The notes: generated by a model not told the origin, from the sequence alone. A DNA stretch of 41,297 bases from JABCPE02 sp963509715 (GCA_963509715.1 CAUPCB010000013.1:1-41297), one strand, 5' to 3'; counted from the first letter of the stretch, positions 1 to 8,108 are shown. Program-made: numbers and translations.

Positions 1-295
1 TGAAAGCAAAAAATGGTTTGAAGCTTATCATTTTATTCCAGCCAATGGACCAATTCGTTTGGAATGTGATACTAAATTGGTAGGGATGGTCTTTGCGCCA
101 GACCCACAGCTTGGCACGATAGAAACACCTCATGGCGAGGTTGCCTTTTTGCAGATGGTGGGCATTACCCAAGAGGAATTGGACTGGCTTTGGGAAGACC
201 CGAAAACCAGCAGAGTAGAGGAGCTTGTCAATAAAATGCGAGAAGACAATCCGATGCTCATCACAGATTTAAAAAGGGAAAAATCATATGTTTGA
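1..295 (+). CDS. SUFU-domain protein, C-terminal part (cut by window edge)
   Basis: The frame is open from base 2 to a TGA ending at 295, giving 97 residues of the C-terminal part of a protein whose start lies left of the window. The segment KWFEAYHFIP, then LGTIETPHGEVAF, then the acidic GITQEELDWLWE stretch match my memory of the suppressor-of-fused (SUFU-like) domain found in many bacterial proteins of unknown role, often near polymorphic toxin or immunity loci. A TTG at 59 is an ordinary internal leucine codon, because the frame continues upstream of it. The next gene starts 78 bases downstream behind its own promoter-like boxes, so this gene is probably not part of the sulfur operon. Function is unknown and the family call is from recall only. 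Confidence 0.65.
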   Translation, partial: ESKKWFEAYHFIPANGPIRLECDTKLVGMVFAPDPQLGTIETPHGEVAFLQMVGITQEELDWLWEDPKTSRVEELVNKMREDNPMLITDLKREKSYV

Positions 296-353
296 TTTAA
301 TTTGTCAGACTAATAATTTTTTGCTATCTTGGGGCGTTATCTATAAAGTTTTT

Positions 354-361
354 TAATTTTG
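354..361 (+). promoter_or_regulatory. Candidate -7 box for the cysH operon
   Basis: TAATTTTG matches the Bacteroidota -7 consensus TAnnTTTG exactly and ends 12 bases before the cysH ATG. A TTGG lies about 21 bases upstream (329-332) as a possible -33 element. A second, imperfect box (TATCTTGG, 325-332) has TTTG 20 bases upstream (301-304). Either would leave a short leader. Confidence 0.45.
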
Positions 362-373
362 CACGATAAATAA

Positions 374-1084
374 ATGTTTATGAAGGTAGAAGAATTATCC
401 AATATATTACCACAATTACCCATAGAAGAGGCTTTGGCTTTGTTGGTTGAAAAATTCCCTAAAAAAGTAGTTTTTTCTACGAGTTTTGGAATGGAAGACC
501 AGATAATCACAGATTATATTTTTAAGAATAATCTTCCGATAGATATTTTCACGATAGACACAGGGCGAATGTTCTACGAAACCTATGATACTTGGGTAAA
601 TACCAATGAAAAATACAATGTGCTCATTCCAGCCTATTATGCTGATAATCACAGAATAGAGGAATATGTGAGAAAGCATGGAGTTAATGGATTTTACAAA
701 TCTGTAGAGCTGAGAAAAGAGCATGATTACATAAAAAAAGTGGAACCTCTGAAAAGGGCTTTGGAAGGATATGAAGTCTGGATAACAGGAATCAGAGCGG
801 AGCAGTCTCCACACAGACAGCAGATGCCGATGGTGGAATGGGATGAAGGGAATAAAATCATCAAATTTCATCCTCTATTGCATTGGAAAACTAGAGAACT
901 TTTACCATTTTTAAAAGAACACCAAATCCCTTACAATCCGCTCCATGAGCAGGGCTATGTAAGTATAGGCGACCAGCCGATGACACGCCCAATAAAAGAA
1001 GGTGAAGATATCCGAGCAGGACGCTGGTGGTGGGAGAATGAAGAAAAAAAAGAGTGTGGACTGCACTGGAATGAAAAAAAGTAA
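374..1084 (+). CDS. cysH: Phosphoadenylyl-/adenylyl-sulfate reductase, cluster-less type
   Basis: This 236-residue protein belongs to the CysH family, which reduces activated sulfate (PAPS or APS) to sulfite in the cytoplasm with thioredoxin or glutaredoxin. Seen: the nucleotide-binding start VVFSTSFGMEDQ (about 32-43), FTIDTGRMF (about 59-67), KVEPLKRALEG, ITGIRAEQSPHR, and the C-terminal catalytic motif ECGLHW with Cys228. The Cys-Cys and CxxC pairs that bind the 4Fe-4S cluster of classical APS reductases are absent: the sites read KSVELRK and SIGDQPMTRP. By family knowledge this suits a PAPS reductase or a cluster-free APS reductase. It heads an operon with cysD and cysN, but no APS kinase (cysC) is present in the window or fused to CysN, so the substrate is open. 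ATG at 380 is an alternative start. Confidence 0.93.
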   Translation: MFMKVEELSNILPQLPIEEALALLVEKFPKKVVFSTSFGMEDQIITDYIFKNNLPIDIFTIDTGRMFYETYDTWVNTNEKYNVLIPAYYADNHRIEEYVRKHGVNGFYKSVELRKEHDYIKKVEPLKRALEGYEVWITGIRAEQSPHRQQMPMVEWDEGNKIIKFHPLLHWKTRELLPFLKEHQIPYNPLHEQGYVSIGDQPMTRPIKEGEDIRAGRWWWENEEKKECGLHWNEKK

Positions 1085-1090
1085 AGCCTA

Positions 1091-1456
1091 ATGAGCGAAA
1101 TAGTCATCAAATGTGCAGAATGCGGAACTATTTTAACACCTTGTTTAAAGGAGTTGCCAAAGGATTTTGTTTGCAGTTTGGAAGATGAGACAGACTATTT
1201 ACCGCGAGGATTTTATAAAAAGAATGATGGTGTGGACTGGAATGTGGACATAGGACAAATCATTATCAATAAGAATGATTTGGTTAACTCCATTTATCAT
1301 ACTAAAAATAGCCTAAGTGGCTGCTGTGGATTGGATGGTTCTAAGGTTAATAGAATGTGTGCGAATGGGCATGAAATAGCCACGGAATATTCGGATTGCT
1401 GGATGCCTTGGGCTGTTGTTTTTGAAACTGAAAGAATAGAAATAGAATATAAATAA
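1091..1456 (+). CDS. Cys-rich zinc-ribbon-like protein of unknown function inside the cys operon
   Basis: A 121-residue soluble protein with eight cysteines: Cys8-x2-Cys11, Cys18, Cys28, Cys78-Cys79, Cys90 followed by NGH, and Cys103. The spacing suggests one or two zinc sites. The C-terminal half carries a conspicuous block GCCGLDG ... MCANGHEIATEYSDCW that I associate, from memory, with a widespread uncharacterised family not tied to sulfur metabolism. There is no signal peptide or membrane segment. It starts 6 bases after cysH and ends 19 bases before cysD on the same strand, so it is almost certainly co-transcribed with them. Its position could mean a role in sulfur metabolism or redox sensing, or a simple insertion into the operon. 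The sequence alone does not decide. Confidence 0.75.
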   Translation: MSEIVIKCAECGTILTPCLKELPKDFVCSLEDETDYLPRGFYKKNDGVDWNVDIGQIIINKNDLVNSIYHTKNSLSGCCGLDGSKVNRMCANGHEIATEYSDCWMPWAVVFETERIEIEYK

Positions 1457-1475
1457 AATCATTATAGAGATTAAA

Positions 1476-2387
1476 ATGAATAAAGATAGGACTTTAGATT
1501 ATCTCGACCAGTTGGAATCTGAGTCGATTCATATATTTCGTGAAGTGGCAGGGCAATTTGAGAAACCTGCATTGCTGTTCAGTGGAGGCAAGGACTCTAT
1601 TGTTTTGGTACATTTGGCTTTGAAGGCTTTTCGTCCGTGCAAATTTCCATTTCCACTAGTGCATATTGATACAGGGCATAATTTCCCTGAAGCACTTGAA
1701 TTTCGTGATAATTTAGTAAAGAAATTAGGTGAAAAACTTATTGTTAGAAAAGTAGAAGATACAATAAAAAGCAAAGGACTTACTGAGCCAAAAGGAAAAT
1801 TTGCCAGCCGAAATGCATTGCAGAGTTATACACTTTTGGATACGATAGAGGAATTTGAGTTTGATGCTTGTATCGGTGGAGCGCGCCGTGATGAGGAAAA
1901 AGCCCGTGCTAAGGAAAGAATTTTCTCTGTTCGAGATGATTTCGGAGGCTGGGACCCAAAACTTCAGCGCCCAGAATTATGGCATACTTATAACGGAAAA
2001 ATCCACAAAGGAGAAAATGTGCGTGTTTTCCCTATCAGCAACTGGACAGAGCTGGATGTTTGGAACTACATTCGCCGAGAAAAAATAGAACTTCCTTCGG
2101 TTTATTTCTCTCACGAAAGAGAAGTGATTGACCACCAAGGACAGCTGATAGCAGTTTCTCCATACATCCAAATTGATGAAAATGATGTGATTTTGAAAAA
2201 GAAAGTTCGCTATCGTACCGTGGGAGATATGACTTGTACTGCGGCAGTGGAGTCTGAGGCTTACATCATAGATGATATTATCAACGAAATTACAGCAACT
2301 CGTACCAGTGAGAGAGGAGAAACGCGTATCGATGATAAAATATCAGAAGCGGCAATGGAGGACAGAAAGAAAAACGGGTATTTTTAA
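1476..2387 (+). CDS. cysD: Sulfate adenylyltransferase subunit 2 (small subunit)
   Basis: This 303-residue protein is the catalytic ATP-sulfurylase subunit, which forms APS from sulfate and ATP while the CysN partner hydrolyses GTP. Seen: the PP-loop SGGKDS at residues 36-41, LVHIDTGHNFPEALEFRD, the block CIGGARRDEEKARAKERIFS, and the C-terminal RYRTVGDMTCTAAVESEA. The length is normal for CysD (about 300). It is followed by cysN with a gap of about 20 bases, the standard CysDN order. ATG at 1476 is the only good start near the N-terminal DYLDQLE segment. Confidence 0.97.
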   Translation: MNKDRTLDYLDQLESESIHIFREVAGQFEKPALLFSGGKDSIVLVHLALKAFRPCKFPFPLVHIDTGHNFPEALEFRDNLVKKLGEKLIVRKVEDTIKSKGLTEPKGKFASRNALQSYTLLDTIEEFEFDACIGGARRDEEKARAKERIFSVRDDFGGWDPKLQRPELWHTYNGKIHKGENVRVFPISNWTELDVWNYIRREKIELPSVYFSHEREVIDHQGQLIAVSPYIQIDENDVILKKKVRYRTVGDMTCTAAVESEAYIIDDIINEITATRTSERGETRIDDKISEAAMEDRKKNGYF

Positions 2388-2407
2388 CTTTTTTGGATTT
2401 AATAGAA

Positions 2408-3649
2408 ATGGATATATTAAGATTTTTAACGGCAGGAAGTGTAGATGACGGAAAAAGTACCCTCATCGGAAGACTTCTCTACGACAGCAAAAATATACTA
2501 GTAGACCAGCTGGAAGCCATCGAAAGAAGCACCAAAAATCGTGAGGATGGAGAGGTGGATTTAGCTCTTTTGACTGATGGACTTCGTGCAGAAAGAGAGC
2601 AGGGAATAACCATCGATGTGGCGTATAAATATTTCTCCACACCGAAGAGAAAATTCATCATTGCTGATGCACCAGGGCATATCCAGTACACCCGAAACAT
2701 GGTGACAGGAGCGTCTAATGCTGATTTGATTATCATCTTGGTGGATGCCAGAAATGGTGTGATAGAGCAGACGAAAAGACACTCTATCATTGCTTCACTC
2801 TTGAACATTCCACATGTGGTGGTGGCGATAAATAAAATGGACTTGGTGGATTATTCCGAAGAAAGGTTCAATGAGATTGTAAAAGAATACGAAAAAGTTG
2901 CTAATTCATTAGCTTTAAAGGATGTTAAATTCATTCCTATCAGTGCGAAGGATGGTGACAATGTGGTAGATAAATCCGAAAAAATGCCTTGGTATAAAGG
3001 TTCTGCATTGCTGAATCTTTTAGAAACGGTGGAGCTTCAGACTTCCCTAAATCATGTGAATGGAAGGTTCCCAGTGCAGCTGGTTCTTCGTCCGCAGGTG
3101 GATGAGCTTCATGATTACAGAGGCTATGCAGGGAAAGTGGAAAGCGGAGTTTTCGCGGTGAATGACAAGGTAAAAATCTATCCTTCTAACATAGAAACTA
3201 CCATAAAAGCTATAGAAGTCGGCGGTAAGGAAGTTCAGGAATGTTTCGCTCCACAGAGTGCCGTGCTTCATTTGGCGGATGATATAGACATTAGCCGAGG
3301 AGATTTGATAGCGAAGGAAGATAATTTGCTGAAAACTGGACAAGACATTGAGGCACTTGTGTGCTGGATGGATGAAAAACCTTTGACTATCGGGACTAAA
3401 TACCTGCTTCAGCATAACAGTAAAACCGTAATCGCTATGGTGAAGGAAATCCGATACCGACTGGATGTAAATACCCTTGAAAAGGAGATAAATCCAGCCA
3501 ATGCAGGGCTGAACGAGGTAGTGGAAGTTCTACTAAAAACCTCTGCGCCGCTGAGCTACGACAGCTATCAAAGCATCCGCGAAAATGGAAGTGCTATCTT
3601 GATAGACCAGACTAGTTTTGTGACGGTGGGAGCTGTTTTGTTTAAATAA
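2408..3649 (+). CDS. cysN: Sulfate adenylyltransferase subunit 1 (GTPase), no CysC fusion
   Basis: An EF-Tu-like GTPase that drives APS synthesis with CysD. From ATG 2408 it is 413 residues. Seen: P-loop GSVDDGKST (10-18), DAPGH (87-91), NKMD (142-145), then two beta-barrel domains ending at 413. A TTG at 2393 would add five residues, but the family usually starts a few residues before the P-loop, so ATG 2408 is preferred. Many homologues are bifunctional CysNC with a C-terminal APS kinase of about 200 residues. That domain is missing here, and a strong terminator follows within 20 bases. Confidence 0.96.
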   Translation: MDILRFLTAGSVDDGKSTLIGRLLYDSKNILVDQLEAIERSTKNREDGEVDLALLTDGLRAEREQGITIDVAYKYFSTPKRKFIIADAPGHIQYTRNMVTGASNADLIIILVDARNGVIEQTKRHSIIASLLNIPHVVVAINKMDLVDYSEERFNEIVKEYEKVANSLALKDVKFIPISAKDGDNVVDKSEKMPWYKGSALLNLLETVELQTSLNHVNGRFPVQLVLRPQVDELHDYRGYAGKVESGVFAVNDKVKIYPSNIETTIKAIEVGGKEVQECFAPQSAVLHLADDIDISRGDLIAKEDNLLKTGQDIEALVCWMDEKPLTIGTKYLLQHNSKTVIAMVKEIRYRLDVNTLEKEINPANAGLNEVVEVLLKTSAPLSYDSYQSIRENGSAILIDQTSFVTVGAVLFK

Positions 3650-3666
3650 AATATTTCAAACCAGAT

Positions 3667-3702
3667 AAAATAAAACCTCTTCGTATGAAGAGGTTTTATT
3701 TT
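3667..3702. terminator. Bidirectional terminator between cysN and lptC
   Basis: Perfect 16-base inverted repeat (3667-3682 and 3687-3702) around a GTAT loop. The core is AACCTCTTC/GAAGAGGTT, flanked by A-runs on the left and T-runs on the right, so it can end transcripts from both strands. It sits between convergent genes. Confidence 0.9.
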
Positions 3703-3719
3703 TAATTTTTATAAAAAGC

Positions 3720-4304
3720 CTATTTGTCAGGCATTTTTTTTGGATTGATTTCGCCAGAGTTGTTGTAGAAGGTATATTCTGTAAAATCATCTTTGGCAAC
3801 CATTCCATTCGCTGCCACGAAGACATTTCCTTCTTTATCAGAAATAAAAACCGAATCTTTGGTGTACATCTGCTTATTTCTCTTGTCCCAGTAGATGGAT
3901 TTCATCACGAAAGTCTGTCCTTCGCTGTTGGTCACTTTCACTCCGCCTTTGGCTTCATAGTATTCTTTTTTTTCTATGAATTTAGCATAATTAGCTTTCA
4001 GAGTGCCGGGAACATCAGGATTTTTTTTGTCATAAAATTCAAGGTAAATTCCTTTTTTTGCTTCTATGTATGGAGTGTCTATGAATTCATATTCCTCTAA
4101 AATAGGTGCTTTGAATCTGATTTTCACGAAACCAGAATCTTTCTGTAGAATGTTTGAGTTATAAATAATTCTGGAAGGGAAATTTTTATTTTTGTCCCTA
4201 TTGACCTCCGTAAGGTCTTCTTCACAAGAATACAAAACAAAAAATATAGTTACGGAAAAAACAGCAACTATATTTTTTTTGTATTTATTCATTTGAAATT
4301 TCAT
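3720..4304 (-). CDS. lptC: LPS export ABC transporter periplasmic protein LptC (lipoprotein)
   Basis: A 194-residue protein with an N-terminal hydrophobic segment ending in the lipobox-like LYSC, then EEDLTEVN, so it is probably anchored as a lipoprotein. The region from about 60 to 180 has the repeated beta pattern of LptC/OstA-like domains (YIEAKKGIYLEFYD, YYEAKGGVKVTNSEG, FVAANGMVAKDDFTEYTF). LptC links the LptB2FG transporter to LptA during lipopolysaccharide export. It follows the outer-membrane barrel gene by 12 bases and ends at a shared terminator. ATG at 4292 (fifth residue) is an equally good start and gives a more usual signal sequence, MNKYKKN. Confidence 0.8.
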   Translation of the reverse strand: MKFQMNKYKKNIVAVFSVTIFFVLYSCEEDLTEVNRDKNKNFPSRIIYNSNILQKDSGFVKIRFKAPILEEYEFIDTPYIEAKKGIYLEFYDKKNPDVPGTLKANYAKFIEKKEYYEAKGGVKVTNSEGQTFVMKSIYWDKRNKQMYTKDSVFISDKEGNVFVAANGMVAKDDFTEYTFYNNSGEINPKKMPDK

Positions 4305-4316
4305 AAAAAGAAAAAA

Positions 4317-5594
4317 CTAGTCAAAGTATTGTTTTTCAAACCATTTGTTTGCAAAGTTTATACCGATGGTGAAATTCAAGAAATTTTCTCTGATTAAATT
4401 ATTTTTAACCGTTCCTCTTTGTCCTAATTCAATACCTAAATCCAAGGTGCTAAGTCTGGTAACATTGCTTTTTTGGAAAGGGAAAGATGCCCCGAACGAA
4501 AGCCCGTATTGATTGATATTAGTACCATTTACATTTAGATGTCCTTTTTCATAGAAAGCCCCATAACGGTAGGTAACTCTTGAAAAATAATTTCTAAAAT
4601 TGTTATAATTCGGAAGATACCAGCCCCCTACAGATAGTCTGTAAGCATTGTCATAGCTGTAAGACAGAGAGCGTAGAGACTCTGCATTTTTCCCGCTTTT
4701 GTAGTCAAACTGACCAGAAACGAACCATTTAGCATCGTGTCCGAATCCTACACCGAGAGATAATTTCTGCGGAATAGTATTGCTTGTGTTTTTGGACTCT
4801 TGTGCTACAATATCTTCATTAGACTTAGTAGTTCCGTTTAGATAATAGGTGCTGTTTGTGTAAGTAGATTTAAAATCCGAAGTGTTTCCAAAAGTATAAG
4901 AAGCCCCAAGAGTCAGCTTTTTATTGTTTTTAAGTTTTTTCTGATAAACAGAACCTAATGTAAAATTAAAACTTGTAACACTAGATTCGTTTTCTATATT
5001 GCTTACCAAAGTAGTGTTTTCATAGGTTGTTTCTTGTACATCAGAAACTCTCCCAAAATATAGATTATTGGACAAACCTACTGAAAAACTAGGTGTAATG
5101 GAATACCCAACTCCAAGCTGAACGAGATTGATACCGCCCTCACCATGGAAATTTTGGACACCAATAGTTCCATCTGGTAGAGATGTACTCTGTGTAATGC
5201 TGTAATCTTTTGAACTATATGGCTGATATCCTATCCCTAATTTTACCTTTTTAGAAAGAGGAAAAGCTAAGGAAATTCCTGAAAGATAGGAGGAATGTTT
5301 ACCATATTTATTCCCATTATATCCAGATTTGAAATATTGGTTTTTGTTAGTCCCATGAAATCTTAGGGAAGTGATTTCCAAATTCTGGTTTCCTGCAGGG
5401 TTTTGAAAATTAAATTGATTGTTAAAATCCCAAACATAAGCAGTAGAAATCCCACCCATAGACCGAGTTTCCACAGAGTTATCATATTTGATATCTCCGA
5501 TTCCGTAGGCTGCATAAGGAGAGTTTCCGATATTCTGAGCTGCTGCATGTGAACCTAATGCTGCCACAAAAATTGAAACGACAATTTTCTTCAT
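4317..5594 (-). CDS. Outer-membrane beta-barrel protein
   Basis: A 425-residue exported protein. A signal peptide ends near AAAQ (residues 17-20). The mature part begins NIGNSPYAAYGIGD and continues with alternating amphipathic strands (LGIGYQPYSS, LGVGYSI, FSVGLSNNLYFG, LTLGASYTFG, LSLGVGFG) through to a C-terminal strand FTIGINFANKW. This fits a FadL/OmpP1-like or other barrel of 12 or more strands, common in Flavobacteriia just upstream of lptC. No periplasmic domain is recognised. The neighbour suggests an envelope role, but the substrate is unknown. A weak promoter-like box (GATATTTG on the minus strand, 5615-5622) lies 20 bases upstream of the ATG. Confidence 0.8.
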   Translation of the reverse strand: MKKIVVSIFVAALGSHAAAQNIGNSPYAAYGIGDIKYDNSVETRSMGGISTAYVWDFNNQFNFQNPAGNQNLEITSLRFHGTNKNQYFKSGYNGNKYGKHSSYLSGISLAFPLSKKVKLGIGYQPYSSKDYSITQSTSLPDGTIGVQNFHGEGGINLVQLGVGYSITPSFSVGLSNNLYFGRVSDVQETTYENTTLVSNIENESSVTSFNFTLGSVYQKKLKNNKKLTLGASYTFGNTSDFKSTYTNSTYYLNGTTKSNEDIVAQESKNTSNTIPQKLSLGVGFGHDAKWFVSGQFDYKSGKNAESLRSLSYSYDNAYRLSVGGWYLPNYNNFRNYFSRVTYRYGAFYEKGHLNVNGTNINQYGLSFGASFPFQKSNVTRLSTLDLGIELGQRGTVKNNLIRENFLNFTIGINFANKWFEKQYFD

Positions 5595-5706
5595 TCTTTA
5601 TTTTTAAAATATTGCAAATATCTTAATTAATAATGAAAATCAAAAATTTATTTAATGTTAAAATATGTTATTTCTGTTAAAATAGAAAAATTCCCTCCAA
5701 AAATAC

Positions 5707-5714
5707 TATCTTTG
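5707..5714 (+). promoter_or_regulatory. -7 box directly upstream of holB
   Basis: TATCTTTG matches TAnnTTTG exactly and ends only 4 bases before the holB ATG (5719). If this box is used, the transcript would start at or next to the start codon. No clear -33 TTG is seen at the expected distance. Confidence 0.5.
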
Positions 5715-5718
5715 GGCT

Positions 5719-6834
5719 ATGAATTGGACTCAAATAATAGGACAAAAAAAACTGATAGAAATTCTTCAAGACTCCATCAACAAAGATAGAGTAGCTCACG
5801 CTCAGTTATTTGTAGGAGAGGAAGGCTATGGCGGGCTTCCTTTGGTTTTAGCCTATGTGCAGGAGCTTTTTAGAAGAGAGAACGAACATTCTGCTCCAAA
5901 GGTGGAAACGCTTAACCATGTTGATTTGCACTTTAGTTTTCCTGTTTTTACTAAAAATAATAATTCTCTGAGTAAGAATTTTTTCCATGAATGGCGAGAG
6001 ATGATTTTGGCTAATCCTTATGCATCTATTCATGATTGGGGAGAGATTTTAGACGCAAATAAACAGTTACTCATTTCTGTAGATGAAGTGGAGGAATGGG
6101 GGAAGATTTTTAGCCTAAAAAGTTATGAAGGAGGAACGAAAATCCTTATTGTATGGGGGATAGATAAGATGAATGCTTCAGCAGCGAATAAATTTTTGAA
6201 GTTTTTGGAAGAACCACCAGAAAAAACAAAAATCTTCCTATTGACCAATAGTATAGAAAATATTTTACAGACCATTTTGTCTCGTTGTCAGATAATAGAA
6301 GTTCCAAGAATAGAGGACGAATATATCCAAAATGCACTGCTCAGCCTTTATGAAATCTCGGAAGAGCAGGCAAGAGAAATAGCCTATCAGTCGCAGGGGA
6401 ATTTTAATGTTGCTCAAAAAATAGCTGAGAAAGGCAGGTTAGATGATGATTTTGAGGAGTTATTCATCACTTGGGTGAGAAATGCTTTTCAGGCGAAGAA
6501 AAAGCCAGTCGTTCTGCGGGAAATTATCCATTGGGCGCGTGCAATATCCGAGTGGAATAGGGATAAACAGAAGGATTTTTTGAATTATTGTTTGGAAATG
6601 TTTCGTTTGGCTCTGATTCAAAATTATGGAGCCGATGAATTGGTTTATAAGAAACTGACTAAAAATAATTTTAATTGGGATGCCTTTTCTACATACATCC
6701 AAGGAGCAAATATAGAGCTGATTTTAGATGAAATCAACTTGGCAGATTTGCATATTCAAAGAAATGCCAATTCTAAAATTGTTTGGACAGATTTAGGAAT
6801 AAAACTGATAAGATACATTCATAAAGGATATTAA
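5719..6834 (+). CDS. holB: DNA polymerase III subunit delta prime
   Basis: A 371-residue clamp-loader subunit. Seen: the start WTQIIGQKKLIEIL, a degenerate P-loop GEEGYGGLPL (33-42) without the nucleotide-binding lysine, as usual for delta prime, then the Flavobacteriia-like block HVDLHFSFPV, the AAA+ segment SANKFLKFLEEPPEKT, and ILSRCQIIEVP. The zinc-binding cysteines usually found just after the P-loop are absent; residues 48-66 contain no Cys. Delta prime is a structural stator in the loader, so losing ATPase residues is normal. Losing the zinc module is less common. Convergent with rplI across a shared terminator. Confidence 0.93.
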   Translation: MNWTQIIGQKKLIEILQDSINKDRVAHAQLFVGEEGYGGLPLVLAYVQELFRRENEHSAPKVETLNHVDLHFSFPVFTKNNNSLSKNFFHEWREMILANPYASIHDWGEILDANKQLLISVDEVEEWGKIFSLKSYEGGTKILIVWGIDKMNASAANKFLKFLEEPPEKTKIFLLTNSIENILQTILSRCQIIEVPRIEDEYIQNALLSLYEISEEQAREIAYQSQGNFNVAQKIAEKGRLDDDFEELFITWVRNAFQAKKKPVVLREIIHWARAISEWNRDKQKDFLNYCLEMFRLALIQNYGADELVYKKLTKNNFNWDAFSTYIQGANIELILDEINLADLHIQRNANSKIVWTDLGIKLIRYIHKGY

Positions 6835-6864
6835 AAAAACCTCTTTCTAAAAAGAGGTTTTTTT
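6833..6864. terminator. Bidirectional terminator between holB and rplI
   Basis: A7-CCTCTTT (6833-6846) and AAAGAGG-T7 (6851-6864) form a perfect stem with a CTAA loop. Tails of T exist on both strands. The core resembles the cysN/lptC terminator. Confidence 0.9.
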
Positions 6865-6884
6865 ATTTTTATCAAAGTCAGAAA

Positions 6885-7379
6885 CTAAGCTTCTTCAGAT
6901 TTAGCTTCTTCTTTTTTAGCAGGAGCTGCAGGAGCATCAGATACCACATCAAACTCGTATTCATGCTCTACATCTCTGTGAAGTCTGATTTTAGCAGAGA
7001 ATTTACCTAATCTCTTGATAGAGTTACCAGGGATTCTGATATATTTTTTATCAACATTTACTCCAGCATTAGCAAGAGCTTCAGCTAGGTTAATATTGTT
7101 GATAGAACCGAATAATCTATCTCCAGAACCTACTTTAGCAGCGATAGAAACAGTAGTTTTTTTCAATTGTTCTACGATGCTCTTCGCAGCAGCGATTAGT
7201 TTAGCTTCTTCTTCTTTTCTTGCTTCTAATGTAGCAGCAAGTTCTGCTCTGTTTTTAGGTGTTGCCAAAACTGCTAATCCTTGTGGAATAAGGAAGTTTC
7301 TAGCATAACCTGGTTTTACTGATACTGTATCGAATTCAAGTCCTAAATTCTCTACATCTTTTTTTAGAATGATTTCCAT
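6885..7379 (-). CDS. rplI: 50S ribosomal protein L9 (bL9)
   Basis: A 164-residue bL9. Seen: MEIILKKDVENLG, the motif VKPGYARNFLIPQGLA (about 22-37) that binds 23S rRNA, a long helix rich in Ala/Glu/Lys, and the C-terminal domain. An extra low-complexity tail APAAPAKKEEAKSEEA follows, which is common in Bacteroidota. Last gene of the rpsF-rpsR-rplI operon, 27 bases after rpsR. Confidence 0.98.
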   Translation of the reverse strand: MEIILKKDVENLGLEFDTVSVKPGYARNFLIPQGLAVLATPKNRAELAATLEARKEEEAKLIAAAKSIVEQLKKTTVSIAAKVGSGDRLFGSINNINLAEALANAGVNVDKKYIRIPGNSIKRLGKFSAKIRLHRDVEHEYEFDVVSDAPAAPAKKEEAKSEEA

Positions 7380-7406
7380 TTTGTTGTTGTCCGTTTTGCG
7401 TTAGAA

Positions 7407-7709
7407 TTATTTTAATAAATCAGCAACATAAGGCATTAATGCAAGGTGTCTTGCTCTCTTAATAGCTGCAGAAACTTTTCTTTGGTATTTTAAAGAAGTT
7501 CCTGTGTATCTTCTTGGTAAAATTTTACCTTGTTCGTTTACGAATTGTAGAAGGAAGTTAGTATCCTTGTAATCTACATATTTGATTCCATATTTTCTAA
7601 ATCTACAGTATTTTTTATCAGATTTAGTATTGATATCCAGCGGAGTAAGGAATTTTACTTCAGATTCTCCTCCTGCTGCGGCTTGTTGTGCCATTTCATC
7701 TATTGCCAT
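7407..7709 (-). CDS. rpsR: 30S ribosomal protein S18 (bS18)
   Basis: A 100-residue S18. Seen: KKYCRFRKYGIKYVDYKD, then LLQFVNEQGKILPRRYTGT and YQRKVSAAIKRARHLALMPY, all family signatures. The N-terminal 17 residues (MAIDEMAQQAAAGGESE) are longer than in E. coli; Met6 could be the true start. Middle gene of the rpsF operon. Confidence 0.98.
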   Translation of the reverse strand: MAIDEMAQQAAAGGESEVKFLTPLDINTKSDKKYCRFRKYGIKYVDYKDTNFLLQFVNEQGKILPRRYTGTSLKYQRKVSAAIKRARHLALMPYVADLLK

Positions 7710-7737
7710 TTGAATAAATTTTTAAAGGGTTAATAAA

Positions 7738-8079
7738 TTAAGCTTTTTGAGATTTTAGTTTAGCTCTTCTTGTAACAGCGTATTCTACTGCGTGTTTGTC
7801 AAGTTTAGTAGTAAGGTAACGGATTACTCTTTCATCTCTCTTGAAAGCTAATTCTAGGTCAGCCACTACTGCTCCTTCTCCTTTGAATTCTATCAAAGTG
7901 TAGAATCCATTTTTCTTTAATTGGATAGGGTAAGCTAATTTTCTAAGTCCCCAGTTTTCTTTTGCTACAATTTCGCAATTGTGCTCCTTTAAAAGGTCTT
8001 CAAATTTTCTCACTGCTTCCTCCACCTGAGAATCAGATAGAACGGGAGTTAAAATGAAAACAGTTTCATAATGATTCAT
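7738..8079 (-). CDS. rpsF: 30S ribosomal protein S6 (bS6)
   Basis: A 113-residue S6. Seen: MNHYETVFILTPVLSD, NWGLRKLAYPIQLKKNGFYTLIEF, and ERVIRYLTTKLDKHA. S6 binds S18 in the 30S platform, and the two genes are adjacent as in most bacteria. First gene of the operon, with a good promoter at 8109-8140. Confidence 0.98.
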   Translation of the reverse strand: MNHYETVFILTPVLSDSQVEEAVRKFEDLLKEHNCEIVAKENWGLRKLAYPIQLKKNGFYTLIEFKGEGAVVADLELAFKRDERVIRYLTTKLDKHAVEYAVTRRAKLKSQKA

Positions 8080-8108
8080 AATGTTGAAATATTTATTTAA
8101 TTAGTTTG

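Noticed and set aside
2393..2407. TTG start for cysN 15 bases before the ATG
   Set aside because: Adds five residues not expected before the P-loop; ATG 2408 gives the usual CysN N-terminus.
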